From the NCBI GenBank assembly GCA_000697475.1, contig JNEU01001111.1, positions 1-64,000 on the forward strand: 64,000 nt of DNA, in the 5' to 3' direction. This stretch comes from Lichtheimia corymbifera B2541. Its lineage: Eukaryota; Mucoromycota; Mucoromycetes; Mucorales; Lichtheimiaceae. The translations under genes and the position numbers were made by a program. Under the pieces are notes generated by a model that was not told where the DNA came from, made no database searches, and saw nothing but the letters and a program-made list of their open reading frames with translations. Positions 22,426 to 34,971 of this stretch are shown here, piece by piece; within the stretch, counting starts at the first letter, position 1; every line of letters starts with the position of its first letter.

Positions 22426-24894
22426 CCTTTGGAAGGATGTGATGTGTAAGTGCCATATCCGGGATGCATGCAGCTGGCTTTCAAATGATAGGTCACTGGT
22501 CCCAAAGCGGCGGGCCACAGCCGCAAGACAAGGTGGAGGAGTGAGTGCAAGAGCAATAAGATATGGAGCATCTTACAAGGGGGTACAACACAACACCCGC
22601 GTGCGTTTTACTTTTTACACAACACACAGACCCGTCCCCCACAAACAAACACTGTCGCGTTTATTTTTTAGCTGTCAACATAGTGCGTATGAACATAACC
22701 ACTCCCTTCACAACAATGATCTCTCATGAATTTACGTTGGCTTCATGATGTAGGTCTCCTTCTGAATCATTCCAAAGTGGTATTCTAGAACTCTAAGGTT
22801 CTATACAGAAGCAAGATGTATATGCTCGTGCGTTTACATGTACAACATGTAGGCAAGGAAGGGAAGGGGAAACTTTCTGACGAGAAGGCAATTACTGCAT
22901 TTGGACGCAAAAGCCTCGTTGTGCCATATAGAGCAATGGCGTTAGACCAATTGCAGGCCTGTAAAGTGGCTTTCCGCTTGGCTGGCCCTCCCCCCGTTGA
23001 CATCATACCTTTATCCTATTTGCCGATGCGACTTGGTGTAACCGAAAATGATGGCCCACTCACTGCTTGAAGCCTAATGCTGCTTTTTGTAATGCGTCGA
23101 TTTGTTTGCTCAGCAAAAAAGGGCAGATCCCGATACACGATAAGTCCATACTAGCTATACCTGCGCGCATTATACATGTGAAATGGCGCTCTACACAAGC
23201 GGGGAATGTTTACACGCGTATTGCAAGCCATACAAAGGTAAATGTGTGATCTTTGATAGATGGCGCTTCTTAATTTCCACCACACTTCTGATTGTGTATT
23301 TTAATCACTGTTTCTATTTTCGCTCACATCAAGGAGCAACATGCAATGCCATTCGCTGGTTTTATTTACTCTTTGTCTCTAATGCCACGTGGCTATGCTG
23401 TTTCATACATTTTGTCACTTGGAGTCCTGCATGTCAGGGGGCACGTGGTTCTGAAAGCATCAACATAAAAAGCGAAAAAACAAAAAGGGGAACGGAGATA
23501 TGGTCATGGCATTTTGGGGGTGCGGCATCCATTGTGGCAATAATCGCGCATTGGGGGAGGATCGCGGTTGGTTATAAAGATGTGAAGGCGTTTAAGAGAT
23601 GTTGAAGCAAAAAGAAGTACACTTTTTCGGGGGGTGTGATACAAGGACGCTGAGTGATTGAATGATACCGCATGGTTGGTTTGCATATCCTTTTCCCTTT
23701 TCTTCATCCCCCCAATGAAAAGAAAGGCATCATCTTTATTCGAATGGGAGCGATAACCACAGAGTCGGTAAATAGCCTTCCGATGTCAATGTCGCGTGCT
23801 GCTGTTGCGTTAACTTATTGTGCGTATGCAGATGATGACGACGGTACACTTTAAACCCTATGTGATCAGGTGCCTGGTCATGCGACTTTTGCTCCCCCAC
23901 TAGCAATATCCTCAAATAGAAACTTGGGTGTGCATGCTCGCGGTAAAATGAACCAACTTTAAGCCATGTGTCGACGGCTTCTTGTTTGCATTGATGTGGG
24001 TGGCACAACATGGATACCACACAAAGGAAGTGGGCCCTGAACCGCTTTTTGTTTCGGGTGAAAGATTCATAGGTGTCACTATTACATACTTCCCATATAG
24101 CTTCCAAAATCATTCATTATCAGTCATCGAATGTTCCTTGCACCATACAAAGGAACAATGGTGATCGTGCTGAGTGTGCACGAAATTCTCCGCATTTGAC
24201 AAAAGACAGCAACATGAAATGCACAGAACTTGATCGCAAAAGATGATTGGTTACCTGTATTAAAGATGGTTCTACTGTAACATGCGAATGTGCGCGCCTC
24301 TCATTTGGGGATCTTTTGCATAAGCGTGTGTGCGAAAAGAACACAAGACATTTTTGCACGAGCATAGGTATGTATAGACTTTGTGCTTTGTTGTTATGGA
24401 TACGTCTTGTGATCACCATGGTGATGCGTGCAAAAATAGAGATCTTTAGCTACCACTTGTACCACTTGGTGGCGCCGTAGCGCGCCACTGTGTGCAATGA
24501 TCAGTGATATAATGACGCCTTGTTCCCTACGGACAAAATTTGTGCCATCACATCATATCAGGGTCACTTTCTGCTCAGCGATCGTGCTGTTGGTGGCGAT
24601 GTATCATCTTTTTATTCTGATCGGCAGAGTTCCCCCGCACCGAATCACATCGCATCATTCTCGCGTGGTCCCGTCACTTGTCAACATGATTGAAACGGGA
24701 TTATCATGCTCCTCCTTTCTTTCCTACTTTTCACTAAATACAAGCCTTATCCTCCCCCACACATTATGGCGTGCTGTTATCTCGTACGACCTTAAATTTC
24801 GAGCGATCCATCATGTCATGAGCCCCTTTAACATGCACCAATGAAATGCTGCATTGTATCCCATGCACCCGTTTTTGGACATAAGGAGAGACAA

Positions 24895-24916
24895 CGTGTG
24901 TGTGTGTGTGTGTGTG
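24895..24916. repeat. GT dinucleotide microsatellite
   Basis: About ten GT units in a row in intergenic DNA. A second interrupted GT run lies at about 25315-25339. Confidence 0.85.
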
Positions 24917-25206
24917 CAAATTGATGAAGCAAACTGGGTCAGGTGGCTACAACGTCCTTGTTATCTAGCCAAGGATGCAAAAGAGATTTGGGTATGCATG
25001 CTTTTTGCCAAGAGTCAATAATCATCGGCTTATTCTTTCCTAAAACGATAGCAGGGATTTATTTTTAACTGAGTCAACCAACGTGTGCTCGTCTTGGCAA
25101 TGGGGCAAAGTGTTCAATCGGTACAGAATGCTCCGAGGGGAATAACGAAGGTTGACATTACAAAGTAGATGAGAGAGAGTGAGAGCGAGAGAGGAAAAAG
25201 AAAAAC

Positions 25207-25216
25207 TATATATAAA
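25207..25216 (+). promoter_or_regulatory. Likely TATA box of the TLC gene
   Basis: TATATATAAA about 320 nt before the ATG at 25535, followed by a pyrimidine-rich leader. The long distance implies a long 5' UTR or a UTR intron. Confidence 0.4.
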
Positions 25217-25534
25217 GGCTCGTGGGTTTAGATAAGAAGAAAACAACGTGAAAGTGGGGTTATGGGGAATGAGGGGTTGTGTGTGGGCAATGCGAATGTC
25301 AGACTTATGCATTATATGTGTGTGTGCGTGTGTGTGTGTTGGATCATGTGTTAAAAGTGACAGTCTGCGAGGGCTTCCGGGTATTAGCCGAGGATGTGCA
25401 TCCCCCAAAGCGAGGGGGTCGGCTCTTGGATTCCTTCTCTCATTAAAGAGCATTATAACTCGTGCCAAACTGCTTGTCTTTTACTTTGCTCTTTCTTTTT
25501 TCCTTTTCTCTCACACATAAACATAATTCACACA

Positions 25535-26736
25535 ATGATATCACTGGATTCGATTTGCGATTTCCTTGAATTACCGACGCTACGATACCACTGGCAAGAA
25601 ATCCTACTATCAACTCTATTATGCAGCATCATCTTTGAACTGTCTCGATGTCTATCACCCTTGCTATTTCCAAAGACATTCCAGTATTTCAAAGGCGTAA
25701 GTTCTCTTCCAACAAACCAAAAACCCCGCATCATGCTTGATCTGTAATTTGACACACACACCGATCCACCGTTATAGTACACACCCACAAACTGGCATAT
25801 CCACGTGGTCTCATTTTGTCATTCAACTATGATATCCATTGGATCCATCGTCATTCTTATGGATGGTGAGCTGGCTAAAAACAAGATTTTTGGATACAGT
25901 GCATATGCAGCTACCTTGTATTCCTTGTCATGCGGGTAAGAGAAGGAAAAGGGGGATACTATGAGTGAATAGGGTGTCTTACAGTATTTCAAGCTATTTT
26001 GTTTGGGATATCATACAGGCTATCCGCTACATAAAGTATCAAGGCATAGGTATGGTGTTTCACGGCATAGCTGGATTCGTGGTCATTTTCTTTTCCTATG
26101 TAAGCCAACAACCAATAACAAGCCGTTTAGCCTTATATGCTTAATTAACACCATTATGACTTATCAAACAGCGCCCATTCATCAACTACTATGGCTCCAT
26201 CTTTCTGTTGTATGAAGCAAGTACCCCCTTTTTAAACTTCAACTGGTTCATGGTATGTATTCTGTTTATTCAATAATTGATCGTCGCTGACAACCGGTTG
26301 CACCCATAATACGTAGGATAAGCTCGGCTGGACCGGTAGCAAACTTCAGCTCGTGAATGGTATCATTTTGATTTCCACTTTTTTCATCGCGCGGATCGTG
26401 GTCGGTTTTTACATGTCATATCTGTTATGGAGTAAGTGATTTGGAAGATGTGCGGTAATGCAGTCTGCTAATATAAGCTGCTTCTTCCTCTCAACCAGTC
26501 GATATTTATGCAGTCAAGGAGCTAATTCCTCTTCGATGTAAGTGATGAAAGGAATGGAGAATATGGACCCATTGGAAGATGCTTATGTAATGTGTAATGC
26601 TTTATTAGATTGGATCGTGTATGGCACTGCTAATGTTGTGACGAGCTTCTTGAACGTTTACTGGTTTGGATTGATGTTGCGATCGCTGCGTAAACGGTTT
26701 CCTTCCAAGTCAAAAGTACCCCACAAGACAACATGA
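25535..26736 (+). CDS. TLC-domain membrane protein (TLCD4/TMEM56-like)
   Basis: Multi-pass membrane protein of 265 residues with a TRAM-LAG1-CLN8 domain. Exons are 25535-25696, 25778-25935, 25985-26099, 26172-26252, 26317-26431, 26499-26537 and 26609-26736; all joins are in phase. Family landmarks are NWHIHVVSFCHST, DKIFGYS-like NKIFGYSAYAATLYSLSCG, the FVWD motif, STPFLNFNWFM, and the last segment LNVYWFGLML. Domain composition points to a lipid-related role in ER or Golgi membranes, but it lacks the homeobox-like part and Lag1 motif of ceramide synthases, so I would not call it one. The short exon 6 (39 nt) and exon 7 supply the last membrane helix; without them the reading would stop after LRCK. 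Confidence 0.82.
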
Positions 26737-27005
26737 TTCATCCTCCACTATAACCATTCCGACGGCAATAAAGAAAAAAAGATGCGTGTGCATTATTGTA
26801 CGCCATCCAATACCAACAATGATGCATGAACAAATACGATTGTGTAACATTGATGCAACGTCATGCACTGCCCCCACATGAGTAAAGAAAAACCAGTACA
26901 TGTACAAAATGTTGTATAGACAAGATAAAAAAGTAAGTTTGTGAGAGTGCGTGGCGAGTATACAAGAATAAGAGAGAGAATGCTGGGAATACGGGGTTGA
27001 TGGAT

Positions 27006-28203
27006 CTACCGACGAAGGAGTGATGGGGGCATAAATACATGCAAGTTCTCGTCCCAAGCACATGTGGCAACCTGGCCTTCCATGTAAAGATTGAAGTCGA
27101 CGCCAAGGACAAATTCAGTATGAGCATCATGAACTTCCATCATATTGCGGCCTGGTGGTGCTGCAGTATCCCAGAAACGAACGCTCATATCATATCCTGC
27201 ACTTGCAACAACGTTGGGTCTGTGTGGCGAACATTTGACGCGTCGAACAGCGTATTCATGACCTGCAAGGCATACCACTTCACGATCGGGTCGTCGCATA
27301 TCCCACACCTTGACCGTGCGATCCACAGATCCAGTTACCAGCATGTTGTCTTGATATTTGTTCCAATCCACGGACAAAACTTCGTTGTGATGTGCACGAA
27401 TCGTCTGTACAGAACGTGGACTCTTGATATCCCACACCTTGACGGTTTGATCTCCTGAGCCGGACATGAGCAATGTAGGATTATAAGGTGACCATGCTGT
27501 GCTGTATACGCAATGAGTGTGCTCCGTGTATGTTTGCAACGATCGAGGAGCTTGTGGATTCCACTATATTCAGCAATATGTGAGCCGTTTACTATAGCTA
27601 TTTTTATCATTCATGCCCACTTACAATCTTGACAGTGTGATCCCAAGAGCCACTCGAGAAGATGTCTTTGGTAATCAAGTTCCAATCCACTGAAAACACT
27701 TCACGTTGATGTTCTTGCCAATTCTGAATGGGGAAATCCTATATCCAAATACACGCCTTAAGCCCAACATCCTCCATCACTAGCGATGCTCCCCATTCTT
27801 ACCGCCAATGTTGCATCCCAAAGCTTGATGGATCCATCACCACTGGAAGTAACTAGCTGATTCTCATTGACTTCGCTCCATGCAATATCAAACAAGCCAT
27901 CCTGGGTATCGTAACTAAACAATGGCGTATGAGCATGCATGCACATGTTTTCCAGTAACCTAGTACTTACACTCGCTCTGCAACAATGCCCTCAGGACCT
28001 ACGCCTAAAAGCCAAAGGCGTCCATTACCAACGAGACCGAAATTAGAAGAGGAGGCAACAGCCAACTTGTTTTCAAAGAATGGGCTCCATTTCACCTAAT
28101 TCAAGAGAGTCAGTCAAGAGCACGTCAACCTGGGAATCGTGTGCGAGTGCAAGATGCTTACGGAATAGCCATTGAATCCTTCAGTTCTGAACTTGACAAA
28201 CAT
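27006..28203 (-). CDS. PEX7: Peroxisomal targeting signal 2 receptor (PEX7), WD40
   Basis: Soluble receptor that binds the PTS2 peptide and delivers cargo to the peroxisomal docking complex. Exons are 28203-28162, 28095-27971, 27914-27803, 27738-27625 and 27563-27006; 316 aa, the usual size. It is a seven-bladed WD40 protein. Characteristic stretches are the N-terminal [73 protein letters not shown] and the C-terminal [11 protein letters not shown]. These match PEX7 better than other WD40 families, especially the start. The next gene on the same strand is a catalase, but that one carries a secretory signal, so no functional pairing follows. Confidence 0.92.
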
Positions 28204-28382
28204 GAGTATTTCCCCTCGTTTTGTAGCTTCTCAGGAAGAAATGCGCTGACACACACATAATCGGCTCGTGCGGGGGATTTACAATCACCGAACTTGCTCT
28301 CTTTCACGTGTAATTCCGACATTGAAATAGCATTAAAAGAAACTTTTATTGTATCCTAATAATTAAAGCCTACATGGATTAT

Positions 28383-31008
28383 CTATTGCTTGTCAAGTGT
28401 TAAGCGAGACCAGAAGCGTTGATGGATGAGAGCATTTTTGAAATCACCAGTGATACTATCCACGGATTTGCCAGTGACAACGCCTTCCTTGTTCGAGATC
28501 TTGACGGAGCTGATAGCATCGTTGACAAAGTCAACACCTTCACCAGTAGCAGCAATGGGCTTGCAGTGGCGGAAAGCATCAACAACAAACATTTTGGGTT
28601 CATCATAAGGGAACTGAGCAAGGTCATCTGTAAGAGTATCAATGCCCTTACTGCCGCCAGGTACATACACTGCATCAAACAGAACAGAGGCAGTGTGCAT
28701 GTAGGTGCTCGTGATATTGAGGCCATCTTGCTCACCAAGGTTGACACCAATCAGAGTGGGGTAGGCTCCTTGATCCTTGAGATAGTCAAACATTGCTTGT
28801 GCTTCATCAGCGTCAGTACCAGGGGCAGTGAGAATGGCAACGGTGCGTGTGCGAATGTTGTTTGGCTTGGGGAAATGCTCAATAGATAGACCAGTCGACT
28901 TGGTGCCATCATTATCAGCAACCTTGTCAGGACAATCAACATTGATACGCTTAGCAATGCGGCATGCCAAATCATTGTCAACCTGATTAATAACACCAAT
29001 CATTCGCTTGCGTACATCAAGGGACTTGCTCTTGCCAATCTCAAAGCGTAAACCATCCACCATTTGCTGCTGCTCGGCTTTCGTCAATGAGTTGTAGTAT
29101 AAACGTGCCTGAGAATAATAATCAAAAAACTTGGCCGACCTGCCGCGTTGCTTGGTGCCAACAATCTTCTCAGGGTAATCAATGTAGCCACCATCCTTAG
29201 GTTCGACCATGGATGGAGTGTTATCTTGTAGACCATTAGGATGGTATGCCACGTTGCCCTTGTAAATGTTTTGCTGCATGTAGCCATCACGCTGGTTGTT
29301 GTGCACTTTGTTGATAGGGCGATTGATTGGGATTTGCATGAAATTGGGGCTGCTCATGCGATTGAGCTGTGTATCAAGATAGCTGAATAAACGGCCTTGC
29401 AACAAGGGATCATTGGTAAATCCAATACCTCGCACCACGTGACCTGGGTGGAAAGTAACTTGCTCAGTCTCGGAAAAGTAATTGTCAACGTTCCGGTTAA
29501 GCACCATCTTGCCGATAGTCTTTACTGGTACAAGCGATTCGGGAACAATTTTGGTGGGATCCGTAAGGTCAAAATCGTACTTGTCGGCATCCTTCTCAGG
29601 AATGATTTGTACGCCAAACTCCCACTCTGGATAATCGCCATTGTTGATGGCTGTATACAAGTCGTTGCGATGGAAATCAATATCATGGCCAGCCACCTTT
29701 TGTGCTTCATCCTTTAAGAGCATAACGTAAGCAAACAAAAGTTGACAACGATAAATATTACGTGAGACTTACCCAGAGCATGTTGGATAAACCCTGTAAC
29801 GGTTTCCAGTGGAATTTAACAAAGTTAGATTCACCATCCTCGTTGATTAACCGGAAGCTGCAAAGGTGATGGGTATGTAAGCAGCAAGATCGATTAGATG
29901 ATACATTCATTGAAAATCCCTTACGTGTGAACACCGAAGCCTTCCACCTGACGCAAGCTGTTCGGGATACCACGACCCGAGAGAGCCCAAAAAACAGTGT
30001 GCAGCGTCTCTGGGAATTCTGCAAAAAAGTCGTATGCTGTTTGGTGAGCTGTACCAGCTTGGGGCACCTCGGTATCAGGCTCAGGTTTTCCTGCATGAAT
30101 CAAGTCAGGGAATTTGATGGCATCTATAATCGAAATAATTTGTGAGTTGTCCGTGGTATTGTCGTGAGAAGGAGAATTGCATTCATACCCTGTATAAAGA
30201 AAGGAGCAATCGCGTTGCCGACTATACAACATGTACAAGGTTTAGTGTACGTGTTACAATAAATGGTTGTCATTCGCCGTACTGACCAAGATCAAACAAG
30301 CCCTCCTCAGTGTAAAAGCGGGTAGCAAAACCGCGTACATCTCGTACTGTATCAGGTGAGCCACGAGATCCCAATACGGTTGAGAAGCGAACGAAGACAG
30401 GCGTCTTGTGTCCTGGTGTACGTAAAAACTTGGCAGCTGTGATGTTGGACCAGTCATCGTATGTTTCAAAGTAGCCATGTGCACCCACACCGCGAGCATG
30501 CACCGCGCGTTCTGGAATACTACAACGGAGAAAATCTTGTTCATGTTCCTTCTTTTGTGTTGTAAGCTATTGCCTTGTCACCTTACCGTTCGTGATCTAC
30601 ATAATGGTTGTTAGCCTTAGTTATATATAAAGCTGCTCAACTCACGTACCAAAATGCATAATCTTTTCACGCATCATAAAGTCTTCTAAGAGCGTAGGAC
30701 CACCGAGTCCAGCTTTCAGGGAATCCGTGTTGTTTACGAGTTGCCTTTGATATAAGGATTGAAATTGTGTGAATACGTGCTGAAATCAACATAGCTGTTT
30801 GTACCAATGTCTCATACCCAAAGTTGGTTGCTTCTTGCTGACCGGCATTGTTCACGGTGAATTCCTCCAATTGGGCAGTCTTGGGGTCACCTTTGCTATC
30901 GGTTGCTTGCTTGTTAAATGCACATTCACCTGTATCCTGTGCGCATGCAACATGCTGCACGGCCAGTGAGATGCTAATAATGGCGCTCAAGATTGACCCA
31001 GCCTTCAT
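28383..31008 (-). CDS. Large-subunit catalase with signal peptide
   Basis: Heme enzyme that converts hydrogen peroxide to water and oxygen; 724 aa, clade of E. coli HPII and fungal CatB. Exons: 31008-30818, 30744-30650, 30596-30587 (10 nt), 30519-30287, 30222-30190 (33 nt), 30123-29925, 29857-29773, 29711-28383. Residues 1-23 form a signal peptide ([16 protein letters not shown]), so it is probably secreted. The active-site His lies in [13 protein letters not shown], the catalytic Asn in [10 protein letters not shown], and the proximal heme Tyr in RLFSYLDTQ. The C-terminal 150 residues form the flavodoxin-like domain ([16 protein letters not shown]). The residue after the catalytic Asn is Ala, whereas relatives usually have Asn. 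The microexon encodes most of DHER in the conserved HFDHERIPER motif. Confidence 0.94.
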
Positions 31009-32430
31009 GAGAAAGAGTAGGGAGAAAAAAAGAGAAAGTGTGGATCCTTAAGAACCAACATCATTGACTTTTTATATAAGTATGGGTCAGCCCGATGTCG
31101 CACACTGCTGCTGATGATGGACATTGCTCCAGCTTATCCGTCAAATCAAGGAGAGCAGTAGTCGCTGGGCGCGGCATGACCCGAGATGTGACATTTGCCT
31201 GTGCAACTATGGCCACCATTCTGTAAAGCAAACATTTGCTGGAATTCTAGAGAGCTTATTAATCTTGCTGTGAGCAATGACAGCCAATGAAACTTGATTT
31301 TAATGTGTAATCCCATTGGGTGGGTCACTTCTTACTAAGGAAGATATGCCGCTCGGTGTTACATTTTGGAAAACCAGGAGCCAACGGGCTATAGGTTTCT
31401 CCCCTTGCCTTTTCTTCATTCAACTTTGCTTGTGCGATGTCGATCGACCACGACCCTTTTGGGATACTTTGTACTAGTATATAGCTGGAAATACACAGTG
31501 TGGGAAATAATCATATTACTAAACGTCTCATCTATGATGGGCCCACCTAAAACGCGTTATTCAAGCTGTCAAAGCGGGATATCAATTCATTTCGGGTAAC
31601 TAGATGGGACACGATCTGATGACCTAATACATATGCATGTCGGTCTTATATGTTGATGTCAATGAAGGTTACTTTTGCTATCCGGCGTTTGTGTCGTGCG
31701 TGATTTTGAAAAAACTCAGATGATGGCTTTGTGGTACAATGGTACGAGACTCCTGCAAAACGAGCCATGCTATTATGTATGTCTATGAAAAGCTGGTGGT
31801 ATCTCAATTATGTATAGCTGGCGGCTACCGTTTGTCGCTTCATCGATAAACTTTTGGTTTCTCGTTGAATGTCTTAACGCTACGTATGGAGTGACGATCT
31901 TACAATAAGCCTAGTCGCTTCTTATGCAGCCCATTATTATAATCTCGTTGTATTTTACAGAAACCTGCTGCCCTGTGCTTTATCCATATTTGATAATGGT
32001 AATTGCAGAGTCCAAACTTGATGATAATGATACAGCGCCTTCCTAAAGGCAATCATTATCCCATTTATGCAGCACCCTGTCAACAACGCGTGTGTAACCA
32101 CCACATGGTATTTCACACCGAGAGCATTTTACATACCTATATACAGTGTTCTCGGCACCACAATCAACTAGCAGCAACTGTTCCATCACGCTTATTGCAG
32201 CGAGTATAGTTAAACCATAACGGCAATTGTTTCTCAATATTATTATCGGCGTGCGCGAGAGCATATTGTGGGGGGTTTCAAGCTCGAGATGGTGATCTCA
32301 AGCTAATGGACCGTCTGCACTACCTATGTTCCCATAAGGCCTCTGCTTTGTACCCTCCCCATTCAAATTTTCACAATGAAGCCTGCCGTTTTTATATGAA
32401 ACTGATGGCATGGTGCTCGTTTAAATAATA
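31009..32430. other. Gene-free stretch between catalase and the repeat island
   Basis: Holds the catalase promoter near its start. The rest is AT-rich sequence with no recognisable gene or repeat match inside the window. Confidence 0.5.
31071..31078 (-). promoter_or_regulatory. Likely TATA box of the catalase gene
   Basis: TATATAAA on the minus strand, 63-70 nt before the ATG. Confidence 0.5.
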
Positions 32431-32439
32431 AGTTCAATC

Positions 32440-34130
32440 TAATGGATGAAAAGTCGAAGAATAGCATATGATAGTGTACATGTTGCTTATCGAGAAAGTA
32501 TGATAAGGGAACAGCATTGTAGACTGATAAGCTACGGATGTGTCACATCGAGTCGACAGGGATAGTTGTGCCATTGTATTCTTGGTTGCTGCCGTTATAG
32601 ACATCCTTCATCCATGATTGTAAAATAGCTGCTGCATGCATTGACCTGAGTATTCCAATAACGTCCATGACTGTAAAGCACCTTTCACCAAGATATCATC
32701 CATGTGGTCGATCCCATCCAATCCATCATCATCCTATGCCGTATCCACGTGATCGTTCCTGCGGACGACGCTCGCTCCTAGTAAGCAAAGCAGCATTCCA
32801 GGACGTCTCATCACTGCGCTTGATTGCATCCATCCATTAAATCCACTATGTTGGTTGAAGATAGCCATGTGATCGCTGCCGATATGCTCCCTTCTCCATC
32901 CTGCTGCTGGTCAATCCTTTCTTGGTCATTTTCTTCCATCGCAGCCCAACCAGGTGAAGATTGCTTGTATTGTGGTGTACTTGATAGCTGATATGGCATC
33001 CCATTCATTGTAATCCGTATGTATCAAAGCAAGTTGCTGCAAGTAACTTGAGACAATGAAGTAAAAGATATTGATAATAGCAACGGCTGCTACATTTGGT
33101 CGCGGCAGAGGAGTGTGCAAGAGCGTGTGTTGTAGTAGAGTGACAAGGCTGTGAATGCTGTTTGATACAATGGAGTAAAGACCTTGCTAACGGCAATTGC
33201 TGGATACAATGCTGTTACGTTTGATGGTGGTTGAGGATTGTACAAGTGAAGGTGGAGTGTCAAGAAACGCGTGTGCTGTAGTGTGGTACACAGGCCCATG
33301 GACTCGCCATTCAGTCAAAGACAATCGGATCAAGACAGCTGTAGAATTGACATGATGGGTTGAAGCAGGACAATCGTTTGCATGTGGCAGTTGTACTTGA
33401 ATGCATCAACAGTTGAGAATGGGAAGAAGAGGGAAGAAGAGGGAGATAAAGTGGGAGTGGAAGAGGCGGAAATTAAATCTGTCAGGCAGTCAGACATATA
33501 TCTACATACACTGATATATTGGGATTGCCTGTCACAAACCTCAAACTTTCACACAATATGCTCTAGGACATGCTGAACAACTCTGTATTAATAAAGAACC
33601 CACACTTCATTTGAAGATTTCGAAAGGGAGAGCATAATGTGGGATTGACTATGACCGATGAAAATTGGGAAAGCGCCGGATTTATGAAAAAGTCAATTAG
33701 TATGTAGTTTCTTGAGATTCCCCTTCTCGCACTTGAAACTTGGTCAGAAGGTTCTCTGGGACATGCTGATCAACTCCATTCATTTTAAAACCGCATGGTT
33801 CATTATACACATTTTGAATGCCGGCCAGCCCAAATGTAGGAGAAAAGTAGGGTCGGCGGTCCTGTTCCCCGAGTTTGCCCACCTCGAACCTGAAACTTTC
33901 ACACAACACCCTTTCGACCACGCCGAGCAATTTCGTTCTCATAAAGACCCCAGAGTTCATTATGAAAACATTGGATGTTGGAGAGACGACAAAAGGATGG
34001 TGGCATAAATACGGTGTACGGCCGTGCGCGCCGATATTGCCAATCTCGGCCTTGAAAATTGGTCAGACGGTGGGCTTCGACATGCTGACCAATATTGTCT
34101 CATAAAGCCTCTACACATCCTTATGGAAAT
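32440..34130 (+). repeat. Dispersed repeat, E-R-Y composite, copy 2
   Basis: Second copy of the composite at 1640-3960, in the same order and orientation: E 32440-33010, R 33050-33615, Y 33615-34130. Matching words include TTCTTGGTTGCTGCCGT, GGTTGAAGCAGGACAATCG and GGGACATGCTGATCAACTCC. The Y part is shorter here than in copy 1. Copies are clearly diverged and non-coding. Confidence 0.65.
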
Positions 34131-34953
34131 CTTGAGAAACAGGCACCTTCCTGTTTTTACATATGCTGAAAGCGTGATGCTATATGACAACTGGTCTTTG
34201 TTCATTGTGAAGTATGATGCAAATGAGCTGTGTTACACCAACACGCCTCTCTGCATTTTCGGCTCTATTGAGGTCTAGCTACTTGACAATGAATAAAGAC
34301 CACCTACCATATAGCATCATGCTTATAGCATATGTAAAACATAAATGTGTCTGTATCTCAAAACTTTACAATGAAATGTGGGGTCTTCAATCGAACAAAG
34401 TTGCGCGGCAGGGTGAAGCGCACCTTGTGTGCAAGTTTCACGATCGTGGTGGCCATTCTCAGATTCACCCAATGTCATCACCAGCCAAAGTGGAACTTGG
34501 GTTGACCTCTTGATTTTTTTTTTCGACGAGGCTGGTGGTGACATTGCGAAATCTAGGATCGGCGCGGTTGATCGTGAAACTTGCACCCAAGGTGCGCTAC
34601 ACCCAGGCGAGCAAATTTGCTCTATGAAAGAGCCCACGTTTCATTGTAAAGTTTAGAGATACAGGCACTTTTATGTTTTACATATGATGTAAGCGTGATG
34701 CTATATGGTAGGTGGTCTTTGCTCATTGTCAAGTAGGTTGACTCCGATAGAGCCGAAGATGCAGACGGACTTCTTTGTGCAACCCAGCTCATTTGCATGA
34801 TACTTTCCAATGGACAAAGGTCACTCAGCATATAGCACTACGCTTACAGCATATGTAAAACATAAAAGTGCCTGTATCTCTAAACTTTACAATGAAACGT
34901 GGGCTCTTTCATAGAGCAAATTTGCTCGCCTGGGTGTAGCGCACCTTGGGTGC

Positions 34954-34969
34954 AAGTTTCACGATCAAC
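34954..34969 (+). repeat. Target-site duplication, left copy
   Basis: AAGTTTCACGATCAAC, directly before the inserted ORF. The last 14 bases are unambiguous; the two leading A could belong to either side. The same word occurs at 36305-36320. Confidence 0.8.
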
Positions 34970-34971
34970 AA

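Larger units (their letters stand above)
22257..25534. other. Divergent 3.3 kb region between C2H2 and TLC genes
   Basis: No gene was recognised; ORFs here lack domains, splice continuity or protein-like composition. It holds TATA boxes for both flanking genes and two GT dinucleotide runs, listed separately. Confidence 0.5.

Noticed and set aside
23183..23605. 140-codon frame with hydrophobic stretches, possibly a membrane protein
   Set aside because: Hydrophobicity comes from T-rich DNA; Cys and Trp content is odd and there is no neighbouring exon or known motif.
28383..31008. Peroxisomal catalase paired with neighbouring PEX7
   Set aside because: The protein begins with a signal peptide and its C terminus is not a PTS1, so it is more likely secreted.
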